Assembly (NCBI GenBank): GCA_903813345.2 | Contig: CAIIXF020000001.1 | Location: 62,019,885 to 62,083,884, forward strand | DNA from: Owenia fusiformis | Lineage: Eukaryota > Annelida > Polychaeta > Sabellida > Oweniidae | Reading direction: 5' to 3' | DNA length: 64,000 nucleotides | Shown: piece by piece, positions 11,041 to 23,958 of the stretch | Numbering within the stretch: position 1 is the first letter of the stretch | Layout: each line of letters begins with the position of its first letter | Program-made: the position numbers and the translations under genes | The notes under the pieces: generated by a model | Database searches by the model: none | What the model was told of the DNA's origin: nothing | What the model saw: the letters and a program-made list of their open reading frames with translations, nothing else

Positions 11041-12636
11041 GACATTTATGCCCTTCTAGTACACCCTCCCCCTATTGCAGTGTTTCTCCAAATTGCTCAT
11101 ACAATATTTAGTCTAAAAACAATACTACAAAATAGGCAGAGTGGCCCCAGTATAGGGAGTAACCGACCCCCCCCCCCTTTTGACTAATGCAATTTGGTTT
11201 ACACGGCAAAAAAACTGACAATTTTATTTTCTCTTTAGTTAAAACCGCACCCCCTTGGAGAAAAGTGTCTTACGGGCCTGCGTAATTACATCTTGTGATG
11301 TCACCAACGCACATCCGCCATCTTGGATGCCCAAAAAATAGTAAAAATGTGTAAAACTCAAAAAGACAAACAAAAACAGTACTTTAGGCCCTTATTTTCT
11401 TTTTGAAAATCAAAACTATAAACAAAAAAAGTCATTCGAACTTATTTTATCTTTATTCAACCGCAACTTAACGTTAAAAATTTAAGTTATGTATTTATAT
11501 TGTTTACATAGCAAACATTTTACGACTTGTGTCTATTTTTACGAAGAAAAAAAAACTGATAGAAATATGGCAGGTTACAAAGACTCTCTTCATTTCAACA
11601 TACAAAATTTTGCATTTCTAGTGAGATTCCTCTAGATCTTTTATAATTTCATGAACACGTAGCCCTTATACTACATATACCATTATTTTAAGTTCAATTG
11701 CATTGTTATGCATGTATTGGGACCAGGTAGTATAATTTGCCAAAAGCGTTCTTTTCTCCGAAAATATTTTTTGACGTTGTAAAATTGATTAGGGTACTTT
11801 TGATAACATTTTAAAATGATATGAGAGAAACAAATGATAACATATTTGGTATGTCCAGAATGCTCATAGCCCATATTTAATGATTCAGTCGAGTTTAACA
11901 TCTTTCGATTAAGCTAAGTATGACATTTTCCTTTGAACGTGCGTGACATTAAATTGTCACACCTCGACTTTTTCCCCTTTGAGTTTTAGTAGACGGAATC
12001 CAGGGAAGAAAAGACGGCAAATAAACTTATAAAATAAATTATATTATACAATCATAAAAATGCTCATGGGCTCAAGATTCCAATGATATATCACACGCCT
12101 ATCCTCATTTTTTAGATCTTTAGTTATTAATTATTATGTGCGTGACATAATTTGTCCCATCGGCGATTTTTTTTACAAAAATAGAGAAATACGACGTCAT
12201 ATCAGCGCTACAGCTAATCGTGAAGAGCAAAATGCTCTCAAGTCGTGGCATGATAGTATTTTGAACAAAATATTTTAAATGATCGGTTTTTGAGGACAGT
12301 AGTGAATTCAATCATTCAAGGGGTTATATAGAAAGATTCGGGCAATTTTAATTATTCTGAGTAGCGGATAGTCATAATACTGATAGCGGATAGTCATTTA
12401 TCATTAACGTGTTCATATTTAATTTCATTATTTCAATTTGATACCCTATTAACACGTATAATCCAGCGTTCTTATTAATTTAATGACTAAAATGCATATA
12501 GAACTTGAAAGCCTGTGTCTAAATCTACAAAATAATGTTTACTTTATTTGGATTAAATGACAATTGAAGACACCTCAAAGCATCAACAGGCGGCTGTTTT
12601 AGCATTATTTTCACTGTTTGCAACGTAACTGTACAT

Positions 12637-13085
12637 GAGATCGGGACATACGAACTCCCGTGCAGTGATATATCACTGCGGCGGGCAGGTATCTCACTGT
12701 AAGCATGGTAACTTCGTAATAAACAACTGACGTGATTGGTTCTAGTCCCATGCTCAGGTCGCATGATTGTAAAATTTAGACAATTTCATTGGTTGAATTG
12801 CGCGTATTAACTAATAAACAACACGTGCGGTAAACTATTACTAACACAACTTTTACTCAGAATTCCTTCCACGGTGATTTCTTCTCATATTTCAATAATT
12901 TTGAAATATTTAGACAAAATAATGCTTGGGGAACATTCATGAATACATATTTTACAAGTTTTGTGAAAATTGACCACATATATGATGAAAAGGGGAACTA
13001 TTTTCCCCAAATTTTGGGGATTTTCTTCTTCTGCCCACCGCAGTGTCTATACCGAGACACTGCATGGGAGTTCGCGGGACATAGT
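12637..13085. repeat. Inverted pair of a small hairpin family
   Basis: The left copy (about 12640-12690) contains CGAACTCCCGTGCAGTG followed by CACTGCGGCGGGCAG, including the perfect palindrome CAGTGATATATCACTG. A copy in the opposite orientation lies at about 13025-13085 (CTGCCCACCGCAGTGTCT ... AGACACTGCATGGGAG). Both can form stable hairpins. The family is dispersed, and the related GTCCCGATCTCATGTAC also occurs near 9762. Confidence 0.6.
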
Positions 13086-13188
13086 ATGAAAGCATGTAGG
13101 GTGGGATAATTGCATATACATAGGCCCTTACAGTTTGGAACAGAGTGACTGCTTGTCAGTCTGTTCCAAATATACAAATAGTATACAA

Positions 13189-13360
13189 ATAGTGACAGCC
13201 ATTGAGGGAAATAGTGCAAAATATTTTTCCAGAGGGAATATTCTGTCCACTGACATGTTCCCAAGGCTGCAGGCCGAGGGAACATGTCAGTGGACAGGAT
13301 ATTCCTGAGGAGAAAATTTACTTACACTTTTCCCGAAAATGTGGCAGCTAGTCACTATTT
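13189..13360. mobile_element. Short foldback element
   Basis: This is a near-complete inverted repeat centred near 13272. TGTCCACTGACATGTTCCC at about 13250 pairs with GGGAACATGTCAGTGGACA at about 13279. Pairing continues outward to ACAAATAGTGAC...GTCACTATTTGT. It would form a long hairpin in RNA or single-stranded DNA. Confidence 0.7.
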
Positions 13361-13365
13361 GTTTT

Positions 13366-13665
13366 ATTGAATACCCCATATGTACTCTGTAAACAAAGAC
13401 AAAAAGTCTTTTAATTTCAACATTTAATGTTGACAGGTTCTTATTGGCATTTAAAGGTATTTTAAATACACTCCTATAATCTCAGCTATCAGGGAAGATA
13501 AACATACAAATGACTGGTCACATGACCTAACTGGTGATTTGTACATTTCATCTTCCCTGATAGCAGGGATTTAGAACTTTGCAGGGAATTAGTTCATCTA
13601 TTTCATAGCATGTAACCATGAATAAGCCAATGAGCATCTAGAATACATATGGGGTATATAATAAA
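13366..13665. mobile_element. Second foldback element, adjacent
   Basis: The outer arms ACCCCATATGTACTCT (about 13373) and AGAATACATATGGGGT (about 13640) are inverted. The inner arms CTATCAGGGAAGAT (13487) and ATCTTCCCTGATAG (13551) are also inverted. It is MITE-like, with no ORF. Confidence 0.65.
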
Positions 13666-13889
13666 TTGAAATAAGTTGATTGTCTAGGTCTATTTGATAG
13701 CGAAAAAGCTCTTCAAAACTCTTCAATGAGAAGGAGTGAAAAGAATGAATGCAAAATATTGTTAAAAGACTGTTTTGTCACGATTTATGGAACCAAACTG
13801 AAATGCTTAATTTTTGTTCCGTGTCCCGTTCCGAGAGCATAATTCTGCTGGTTGGAACAAAATTGGGTATCCGTGACACCTCTACTATC

Positions 13890-15830
13890 TACCCTACCAT
13901 CCCCAATCTATACCCTTACATGCCCTACTTACCATTTCCTGTTGTATCTACCCTTACATGCCCTACTTAGCATTTCATGCCCTATCTATCCTTACATGCC
14001 TTACTTACCACTTCAATCCCAATCTTACATTTACATGCCCTACTTACCACATCATTCCCTATTTACCCTTACATGCCCTACTTAGCATTTCATGCCCTAA
14101 CTACCCTTACATGCCCTACTAACCACTTCATTTCCTATCTACATGTACATGCCTTACTTACCACTTCATTCCCTATCTACCCTTACATGCCCTACTTACA
14201 ACTTCATTCCCTATCTACATTTACATGCCCTACTTACCACTTCATGCCCTATCTACCCATACATGTCCTACTTATCATTTCATGCCCTATCTACCTTACA
14301 TGCCCTACTTACCACTTCATTTCCTATCTACATTTACATGCCCTACTTACCACTTCATTCCCTATCTACCCTTACATGCCCTACTTACCACTTCATTTCC
14401 TATCTACATTTACATGCCCTACTTACCACTTTATTCCCTATTTACCCTTACATGCCCTACTTAGCATTTCATGCCCTAACTACCTTACATGCCTTACTTA
14501 CCACTTCAATCCCTATCTTCATTTACATGGCCTACTTACTACATCATTCCCTATTTAGCCTTACATGCCCTACTCAGCATTTCATGCCCTAACTACCCTT
14601 ACATGCCCTACTTACCACTTCATTTCCTATCTACATGTACATGCCTAACCACTTCATTCCCTATCTACCCTTACATGCCCTACTTACTACTTCATTCCCT
14701 ATCTACATTTACATGCCCTACTTACCACTTCATGCCCTATCTACCCATACATGTCCTACTTATCATTTCATGCCCTATCTACCCTTACATGCCCTACTCA
14801 CCACTTCATTCCCTATCAACATTTACATGCCCTACTTACCACTTTATTCCCTATGTACCTGTACATGCCCTACTTAGCAGTTCATGCCCTATCTACCCTT
14901 AAATGCCCTACTTACCATTTCTTGCTGTATCTACCCTTACTGGTCCTACCTACAATTTCCTGCCCAATCTACATTTAAGCTCTACTTACCGCTTCATTCC
15001 CTATCTACCCTTACATGCCGTACTTACCATTTCTTGCTGTATCCACCCTTACATGCCCTACTTACCATTATATGTCCTATCTACATTTACATGCCATTCT
15101 TACCACTTCATTCCCTATCTACCCGTACATGCCCTACTTAGCATTTCATATCCCTATCTACCCTTACATGCCCTACTTACCAGTTCATTCCTGATCTACA
15201 TTTACATGCCCTACTTTCCACTTCATTCCCCATCTACCGGTATATGCACCCCATTTAGCATTCCATGCCCTATCTACCCTTACATGCCCTATTTACCACT
15301 TTATTCCTGATCTACATTTACATGCCATTCTTACCACTTCATTCCCTATCTTCCTGTACATGCCCTACTTAGCATTTCATACCCGTACATGCCCTACTTA
15401 GCATTTCATGCCCTGTCTCCTTTACATGCCCTACTTACTACTTCATTCCCTATCTACATTTACATGCCCTACCTACCACTTCATTCCCTATGTACCGGTA
15501 CATGCCCTACTTAGCATTTCATGCCCTATCTACCCTTAGATGCCCAATTTAGCACTTCATTTTCGATCTACATTTGTATGCCCTACATACTACTTCATTC
15601 CCCATCAGCTCATACGTGCCCTACTTAGCATGTCATGTCCTACCTACCAATACATGTCCTACTTAGCATTTCATACTCTATCTACCCTTACATGCCCTAT
15701 TTACCACTTCATTCCCAATCTACATTTACATGCCCTACTTACCACTTCATTCCTTATCTACCCCTACATGCCCTACTTAGCATTTCATGCCCTATCTACC
15801 CATTCATGCCCAACTTACCATTTCATGCCC
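13890..15830. repeat. 38-bp minisatellite derived from the TPMT exon 2 splice donor
   Basis: About 50 tandem copies of a 38-bp unit run through this stretch (plus strand: CTACTTACCACTTCATTCC, CTATCTACCCTTACATGCC). On the minus strand each unit contains GCATGAAGTGGTAAGTAGG or GGAATGAAGTGGTAAGTAGG. The TPMT exon 2 end is GGCATGAAATG/GTAAGTTGGG, so the first unit of the array overlaps the exon's last 14 or so bases and its donor. Roughly twenty units keep GGTAAG(T/A) and others have lost it (GCTAAG, AGTAAG, GGTAAA). Because 38 is not divisible by three, long plus-strand frames rotate through the unit. The 193-residue frame at 13977-14558 is such an artefact. Confidence 0.95.
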
Positions 15831-15911
15831 TTGTCTTTGCTACAGAGTGGGAATAAGATTGTTGCCACTGTCCTCCCTGATACCAACTTGTCCACATACT
15901 TCAAGAATAAC
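15819..15911 (-). CDS. TPMT: TPMT-like gene, coding exon 2
   Basis: A 93-bp exon completes Gln32 (CA + G), encodes residues 33-62 and gives two bases of Trp63. The peptide ends ILFPLCSKDKGMKW, matching the TPMT signature FFPLCGK-x-x-(D/E)MKW that forms the start of the SAM-binding fold. The usual Gly after Cys is Ser here. The acceptor is TTGTTGTAG/G (15912-15913) and the donor ATG/GTAAGT (15817-15818) is near-consensus. Intron 1 is only 241 bp (15912-16152). The last ~14 exon bases form part of the first unit of the adjacent 38-bp minisatellite. Reading past the true donor gives TGG TAA, so use of any downstream copy would truncate the protein after Trp63. Confidence 0.92.
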
Positions 15912-16152
15912 CTACAACAATTGAATGAAATGTACCATTGCGTTAATTGCTATTGAAGTGATTTCTGAAATTGTTACCAAATTACAAGGAATATTTTTAT
16001 GGCCCTTGGTCTACAAAACATGGAGTTGTTCTAAACTCTATATTCTTTTAAGAAGTGAATTAATGAAAAGCGTAAAACATTGAGTATCAACATAAAAACC
16101 TCAAGAAATGCAAAATTTATAGGATTAAGAAAATGTATTAACATGTACTTAC

Positions 16153-16247
16153 TGGTTTACTTCATCCTGGTGCCAGAAGAGGTTATTGGTGTCATAGCAA
16201 TTTCTCCAGAACTCCAGTTCTAATACTTTGTCCTTGCTTCCTTCCAT
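16153..16247 (-). CDS. TPMT: TPMT-like gene, first coding exon (start codon)
   Basis: The exon spans 16264-16153. The acceptor TTGTTTCAG lies at 16265-16266, 17 bases of 5' UTR follow, and ATG is at 16247, with an in-frame TAA directly before it that fixes the start. It encodes 31 residues plus two bases of Gln32. The segment VLELEFWRNCYDTNNLFWHQ fits the TPMT N-terminus, where a Trp-rich helix is followed by (F/W)HQ. The donor is CCA/GTAAGTAC at 16152. The acceptor implies at least one upstream non-coding exon beyond the 32-bp array. Joined with exons 2 and 3 it gives one open frame of 106 residues, against about 240 for the full family. Assignment rests mainly on exons 2 and 3 and the matching phases. 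Confidence 0.8.
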
Positions 16248-16289
16248 TTAACACAATCACAATCCTGAAACAATCATTCAGCAAAGAAG

Positions 16290-19200
16290 GATATGTTTAA
16301 CACACACATGTGGCAATGAAGGAGATGTTTAACACAAACATGTGGCAATGAAGGAGATGTTTAACACAAACATGTGGCAACAAAGGACATGTTAAACACA
16401 AACATGTGGCAACAAAGGACATGTTTAACACAAACATGTGGCAATGAAGGAGATGTTCAACACAAACATGTGGCAATGAAGGAGATGTTTAACACAAACA
16501 TGTGGCAATGAAGGAGATGTTAAACACAAACATGTGGCAAGAAAGGAGATGTTTAACACAAACATGTGGCAATGAAGGAGATGTTTAACACAAACATGTG
16601 GCAATGAAGGAGATGTTCAACACAAACATGTAGCAACAAAGGAGATGTTCAACAAAAACATGTGGCAATGAAGGAGATCGTCAACACAAACATGTGGCAA
16701 CAAAGTACATGTTTAACACAAACATGTGGCAACAAAGGACATGTTTAACACAAACATGTAGCAATGAAGGAGATGTTTAACACAAACATGTGGCAAGGAA
16801 GGAGATGTTTAACACAAACATGTGGCAATGAAGGAGATGTTTAACACAAACATGTGGCAATGAAGGAGATGTTAAACACAAACATGTGGCAAGAAAGGAG
16901 ATGTTTAACACAAACATGTGGCAATGAAGGAGATGTTTAACACAAACATGTGGCAATGAAGGAGATGTTCAACACAAACATGTAGCAACAAAGGAGATGT
17001 TCAACAAAAACATGTGGCAATGAACGAGATGTTCAACACAAACATGTGGCAACAAAGTACATGTTTAACACAAACATGTGGCAACAAAGGACATGTTTAA
17101 CACAAACATGTAGCAATGAAGGAGATGTTTAACACAAACATGTGGCAAGGAAGGAGATGTTTAACACAACCATGTAGCAATGAAGGAGATGTTTTACACA
17201 AACATGTGGCAAGGAAGGAGATGTTTAACACAAACATGTGGCAACAAAGGACATGTTAAACACAAACATGTGGCAACAAAGGACATGTTTAACACAAACA
17301 TGTAGCAATGAAGGAGATGTTTAACACAAACATGTGGCAACAAAGGACATGTTTAACACAAACATGTAGCAATGAAGGAGATGTTTAACACAAACATGTG
17401 GCAAGGAAGGAGATGTTTAACACAACCATGTAGCAATGAAGGAGATGTTTAACACAAACATGTGGCAATGAAGGAGATGTTTAACACAAACATGTGGCAA
17501 TGAAGGAGATGTTCAACACAAACATGTAGCAACAAAGGAGATGTTCAACAAAAACATGTGGCAATGAACGAGATGTTCAACACAAACATGTGGCAACAAA
17601 GTACATGTTTAACACAAACATGTGGCAACAAAGGACATGTTTAACACAAACATGTAGCAATGAAGGAGATGTTTAACACAAACATGTGGCAAGGAAGGAG
17701 ATGTTTAACACAACCATGTAGCAATGAAGGAGATGTTTTACACAAACATGTGGCAAGGAAGGAGATGTTTAACACAACCATGTGGCAATGAAGGAGATGT
17801 TTAACACAAACATGTGGCAACAAAGGACATGTTAAACACAAACATGTGGCAATGAAGGAGATGTTTAACACAAACATGTGACAATGATGGAGAGGTTTAA
17901 CACAAACGTGTGGCAATGAAGGAGATGTTCAACACAAACATGTGGCAACAAAGGAGATGTTTAACACACACATGTTGCAATGAAGGAGATGTTTAACACA
18001 AACATGTGGCAAGGAAGGAGATGTTCAACACAAACATGTGGCAATGAAGGAGATGTTTAACACAAACAAGTGGCAATGAAGGAGATGTTCAACACAAACA
18101 TGTGGCAATGAAGGAGATGTTTAACACAAACATGTGGCAATGAAGGAGATGTTTAACACAAACATGTGGCAATGAAGGAGATGTTCAACACAAACATGTG
18201 GCAAGGAAGGAGATGTTCAACACAAACATGTGGCAATGAAGGAGATGTTCAACACAAACATGTGGCAATGAAGGAGATGTTTAACACAAACATGTGGCAA
18301 TGAAGGAGATGTTTAACACAAACATGTGGCAAGGAAGGAGATGTTCAACACAAACATGTGGCAATGAAGGAGATGTTCAACACAAACAATTGTCAATGAA
18401 GGAGATGTTTAACACAAACAAGTGGCAATGAAGGAGATGTTTAACACAAACATGTGGCAAGGAAGGAGATGTTAAACACAAACATGTGGCAATGAAGGAG
18501 ATGTTTAACACAAACATGTGGCAAGGAAGGAGATGTTTAACACAAACATGTGGCAAGGAAGGAGATGTTTAACACAACCATGTAGCAATGAAAGAGATGT
18601 TTAACACAAACATGTGTCAATGAAGGAGATGTTTAACACAAACATGTGGCAACAAAGGACATGTTTAACACAAACATGTGGCAATGAAGGAGATGTTTAA
18701 CACAAACAAGTGGCAATGAAGGAGATGTTTAACACAAACAAGTGGCAATGAAGGAGATGTTTAACACAAACATGTGGCAATGAAGGAGATGTTTAACACA
18801 AACATGTGGCAAGGAAGGAGATGTTTAACACAACCATGTAGCAATGAAGGAGATGTTTAACACAAACATGTGGCAAGGAAGGAGATGTTTAACACAAACA
18901 AGTGGCAACAAAGGACATGTTTAACACAACCATGTGGCAATGAAGGAGATGTTTAACACAAACATGTGACAATGATGGAGAGGTTTAACACAAACGTGTG
19001 GCAACAAAGGACATGTTTAACACAAACATGTGGCAATGAAGGAGATGTTCAACACAAACATGTGGCAACAAAGGAGATGTTTAACACACACATGTGCCAA
19101 TGAAGGAGATGTTTAACACAAACATGTGGCAAGGAAGGAGATGTGCAACACAAACATGTGGCAATGAAGGAGATGTTTAACACAAACATGTGGCAAGGAA

Positions 19201-22200
19201 GGAGATGTTCAACACAAACATGTGCCAATGAAGGAGATGTTTAACACAAACATGTGGCAAGAAAGGAGATGTTCAACACAAACATGTGGCAACAAAGGAC
19301 ATGTTTAACACAAACATGTGGCAAGGAAGGAGATGTTCAACACAAACATGTGGCAATGAAGGAGATGTTCAACACAAACATGTGGCAAGGAAGGATATGT
19401 TTAACACACACATGTGGCAATGAAGGAGATGTTTAACACAAACATGTGGCAAGGAAGGAGATGTTCAACACAAACATGTGGCAATGAAGGAGATGTTCAA
19501 CACAAACAAGTGGCAATGAAGGAGATGTTTAACACAAACAAGTGGCAATGAAGGAGATGTTTAACACAAACATGTGGCAAGGAAGGAGATGTTAAACACA
19601 AACATGTGGCAATGAAGGAGATGTTTAACACAAACAAGTGGCAATGAAGGAGATGTTTAACACAAACAAGTGGCAATGAAGGAGATGTTTAACACAAACA
19701 TGTGGCCAGGAAGGAGATGTTAAACACAAACATGTGGCAACAAAGGACATGTTAAACACAAACATGTGGCAATGAAGGAGATGTTTAACACAAACAAGTG
19801 GCAATGAAGGAGATGTTTAACACAAACAAGTGGCAATGAAGGAGATGTTTAACACAAACATGTGGCAAGGAAGGAGATGTTTAACACAATCATGTGGCAA
19901 GGAAGGAGATGTTCAACACAAACATGTGGCAATGAAGGAGATGTTCAACACAAACAAGTGGCAACGAAGGAGATGTTTAACACAAACATGTGGCAATGAA
20001 GGAGATGTTGAACACAAACATGTGGCAAGGAAGGAGATGTTTAACACAAACATGTGGCAACAAAGGACATGTTAAACACAAACATGTGACAAGGAAGAGG
20101 ATGTTTAACACAAACATGTGGCAAGGAAGGAGATGTTTAACACAACCATGTAGCAATGAAGGAGATGTTTAACACAAACATGTGTCAATGAAGGAGATGT
20201 TTAACACAAACATGTGGCAACAAAGGACATGTTTAACACAAACATGTGGCAATGAAGGAGATGTTCAACACAAACATGTGGCAACAAAGGAGATGTTCAA
20301 CACAAACATGTGGCAATGAAGGAGATGTTTAACACAAACATGTGTCAATGAAGGAGATGTTTAACACAAACATGTGGCAACAAAGGACATGTTTAACACA
20401 AACATGTGGCAATGAAGGAGATGTTCAACACAAACATGTGGCAACAAAGGAGATGTTCAACACAAACATGTGGCAATGAAGGAGATGTTTAACACAAACA
20501 TGTGGCAACAAAGGAGATGTTTAACACAAACATGTGGCAAGGAAGGAGATGTTTAACACAAACATGTGGCAATGAAGGAGATGTTTAACACAAACATGTG
20601 GCAAGGAAGGAGATGTTCAACACAAACATGTGGCAATGAAGGAGATGTTCAACACAAACAAGTGGCAATGAAGGAGATGTTCAACACAAACATGTGGCAA
20701 CAAAGGAGATGTTTAACACAAACATGTGGCAAGGAAGGAGATGTTTAACACAAACATGTGGCAATGATGGAGAGGTTTAACACAAATATGTGGCAATGAA
20801 GGACATGTTTAACACACACATGTGGCAATGAAGGACATGTTCAACACAAACATGTGGCAACAAAGGAGATGTTTAACACAAACATGTGGCAAGGAAAGAG
20901 ATGTTTAACACAAACATGTGGCAATGATGGAGAGGTTTAACACAAACATGTGGCAATGAAGGACATGTTTAACACACACATGTGGCAATGAAGGACATGT
21001 TTAACACACACATGTGGCAATGAAGGACATGTTTAACACAACCATGTTGCAAGGAAGGAGATGTTTAACACAAACATGTGGCAATGAAGGAGATGTTTAA
21101 CACAAACATGTGGCAATGAAGGAGATGTTTAACACAAACATGTGGCAAGGAAGGAGATGTTTAACACAACCATGTAGCAATGAAGGAGATGTTTAACACA
21201 AACATGTGACAAGGAAGGAGATGTTTAACACAAACATGTGGCAACAAAGGACATGTTTAACACAAACATGTGTAAATGAAGGAGATGTTTAACACAAACA
21301 TGTGGCAACAAAGGACATGTTTAACACAAACATGTGGCAATGAAGGAGATGTTCAACACAAACATGTGGCAACAAAGGAGATGTTTAACACAACCATGTA
21401 GCAATGAAGGAGATGTTTAACACAAACATGTGGCAAGGAAGGAGTCGTTCAACACAAACATGTGGCAATGAAGGAGATGTTCAACACAAACAAGTGGCAA
21501 TGAAGGAGATGTTTAACACAAACATGTGGCAAGGAAGGAGATGTTAAACACAAACACGTGGCAATGAAGGAGATGTTTAACACAAACATGTGGCAACAAA
21601 GGACATATTTAACACAAACATGTGGCAATGAAGGAGATGTTCAACACAAACATGTGGCAACAAAGGAGATGTTTAACACAACCATGTAGCAATGAAGGAG
21701 ATGTTTAACACAAACATGTGGCAAGGAAGGAGATGTTCAACACAAACATGTGGCAATGAAGGAGATGTTCAACACAAACAAGTAGCAATGAAGGAGATGT
21801 TCAACACAAACAAGTGGCAATGAAGGAGATGTTCAACACAAACATGTGGCAATGAAGGAGATGTTTAACACAAACATGTGGCAATGAAGGAGATGTTTAA
21901 CACAAACATGTGGCAATGAAGGAGATGTTAAACACAAACATGTGGCAATGAAGGAGATGTTTAACACAAACGTGTGGCAACAAAGGACATGTTAAACACA
22001 AACATGTGGCAACAAAGGACATGTTTAACACAAACATGTGGCAATGAAGGAGATGTTCAACACAAACATGTGGCAATGAAGGAGATGTTTAACACAAACA
22101 TGTGGCAATGAAGGAGATGTTTAACACAAACATGTGGCAACAAAGGACATGTTTAACACAAACATGTGACAATGATGGAGATGTTTAACACAAACATGTG

Positions 22201-23365
22201 GCAATGAAAGAGATGTTTAACACAAACATGTGGCAACAAAGGACATGTTTAACACAAACATGTGGCAATGAAGGAGATGTTCAACACAAACATGTGGCAA
22301 CAAAGGAGATGTTCAACACAAACATGTGGCAATGAAGGAGATGTTTAACACAAACACGTGGCAACAAAGGAGATGTTCAACACAAACATGTGGCAATGAG
22401 GGAGATGTTTAACACAAACATGTGGCAACAAAGGACATGTTTAACACAAACATGTGGCAATGAAGGAGATGTTCAACACAAACGTGTGGCAACAAAGGAG
22501 ATGTTCAACACAAACATGTGGCAATGAAGGAGATGTTTAACACAAACATGTGGCAACAAAGGAGATGTTCAACACACACATGTGGCAATGAAGGAGATGT
22601 TCAACACAAACATGTGGCAACAAAGGAGATGTTCAACACAAACATGTGGCAATGAAGGAGATGTTTAACACAAACATGTGGCAACAAAGGACATGTTTAA
22701 CACAAACATGTGGCAATGAAGGAGATGTTCAACACAAGCATGTGGCAACAAAGGAGATGTTCAACACAAACATGTGGCAATGAAGGAGATGTTTAACACA
22801 AACATGTGGCAACAAAGGAGATGTTTAACACACACATGTGGCAATGAAGGAGATGTTTAACACAAACATGTGGCAACAAAGGAGATGTTTAACACAACCA
22901 TGTGGCAATGAAGGAGATGTTTAACACAAACATGTGGCAACAAAGGACATGTTAAACACAAACATGTGGCAATGAAGGAGATGTTTAACACAAACATGTG
23001 GCAATGAAGGAGATGTTTAACACAAACATGTGGCAACAAAGGACATGTTTAACACAAACATGTGGCAACAAAGGACATGTTTAACACAAACATGTAGCAA
23101 TGAAGGAGATGTTCAACACAAACATGTGGCAACAAAGGAGATGTTCAACACAACCATGTGGCAATGAAGGAGATGTTTAACACAAACATGTGGCAACAAA
23201 GGACATGTTTAACACAAACATGTGGCAACAAAGGACATGTTTAACACAAACATGTAGCAATGAAGGAGATGTTCAACACAAACATATTGCAATGAAGGAG
23301 ATGTTTAACACAAACATGTGGCAATGAAGGAGATGTTTAACACAAACAAGTGGCAATGAAGGAGT
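16290..23365. repeat. 32-bp minisatellite array, about 220 copies
   Basis: Seven kilobases hold a strict 32-bp repeat built from AACACAAACATGTGGCAATG and AAGGAGATGTTT. Recurrent variants are CAACAAAGGACATG, CAAGGAAGGAGATG, ACAAGTGGC and ACCATGTAGC. Higher-order copies are visible: the rare variant CAACAAAAACATG recurs at about 16650, 17002 and 17546, exactly 11 and 17 units apart. The array ends about 25 bp upstream of the TPMT first coding exon acceptor, so it fills the 5'-UTR intron. The short ORFs in it are by-products of the repeat. Confidence 0.97.
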
Positions 23366-23958
23366 TTTTGAAAAAATTACTGCAGGGCACTTATAAAATG
23401 GTTCAATAATGTTTAGTAATCATGTCTACCCAAATGTCACATCTCGTCCTTGCATTACCCCAGGGATTATTTTTCGGCTTTCAATCGCATGCACAAAATA
23501 CTGGGAGTACAGTTACTAAACATTGAGAAAGCTATTATAGACCTGATAGACCCAGTGCAGTGATTCAAGTACATATGCAAAACAGAAAGACAATGATATC
23601 TAACACATTTATCATAGTCACTTCTAGTATTTAATAAAAACATGATTCCAAAATCCCTTAACTCATTTACTAGTAGTAAAGACAGATGATTGGGATCTAA
23701 ATGCATTAAGTCTTATTTGACAAATAATAAATCTTGGATAATCTAATTTTCATGATCAATTTCATATCAAACACATTGATATTGCAAATAAATCTTTTAA
23801 GGACATTAATAAATAAGGTATTTAACTGATTCTATTGATATTGTAAAATGATTGCACAAAGATTGAACCTGCTGCTAGAGAGTGCCATCTCATTACTTAT
23901 TAAATTGTCAAATCAGAAGCAAACTAGCCATGGTTGACCCCATGGTTGACCCTGGCAG
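23366..23958. other. Unique sequence, nothing recognised
   Basis: No convincing exon or repeat was seen. The 79-residue minus frame at 23467-23706 has no recognisable similarity. The direct pair CCATGGTTGACCC (about 23928 and 23940) sits next to the following array. Confidence 0.4.

Larger units (their letters stand above)
8602..15818 (-). other. TPMT-like gene intron 2 (7.2 kb), repeat-filled
   Basis: The intron lies between the donor TG/GTAAGTTG at 15818 and the acceptor CTCAG at 8602. It contains a palindromic element at 9236, degenerate ~130-bp repeats at 9950-11040, several hairpin elements (12640-13690) and the 38-bp minisatellite (about 13890-15830). The remaining stretches (8602-9235, 9571-9950, 11041-12330) hold no recognised feature. 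Confidence 0.8.

Noticed and set aside
13977-14558. 193-codon plus-strand ORF and neighbours rich in MPYLPLHSL
   Set aside because: Product of the 38-bp minisatellite, antisense to the TPMT-like gene.
16290-23365. CRISPR-like regular array
   Set aside because: Units abut directly with no unique spacers, in a eukaryotic intronic context. It is a minisatellite.
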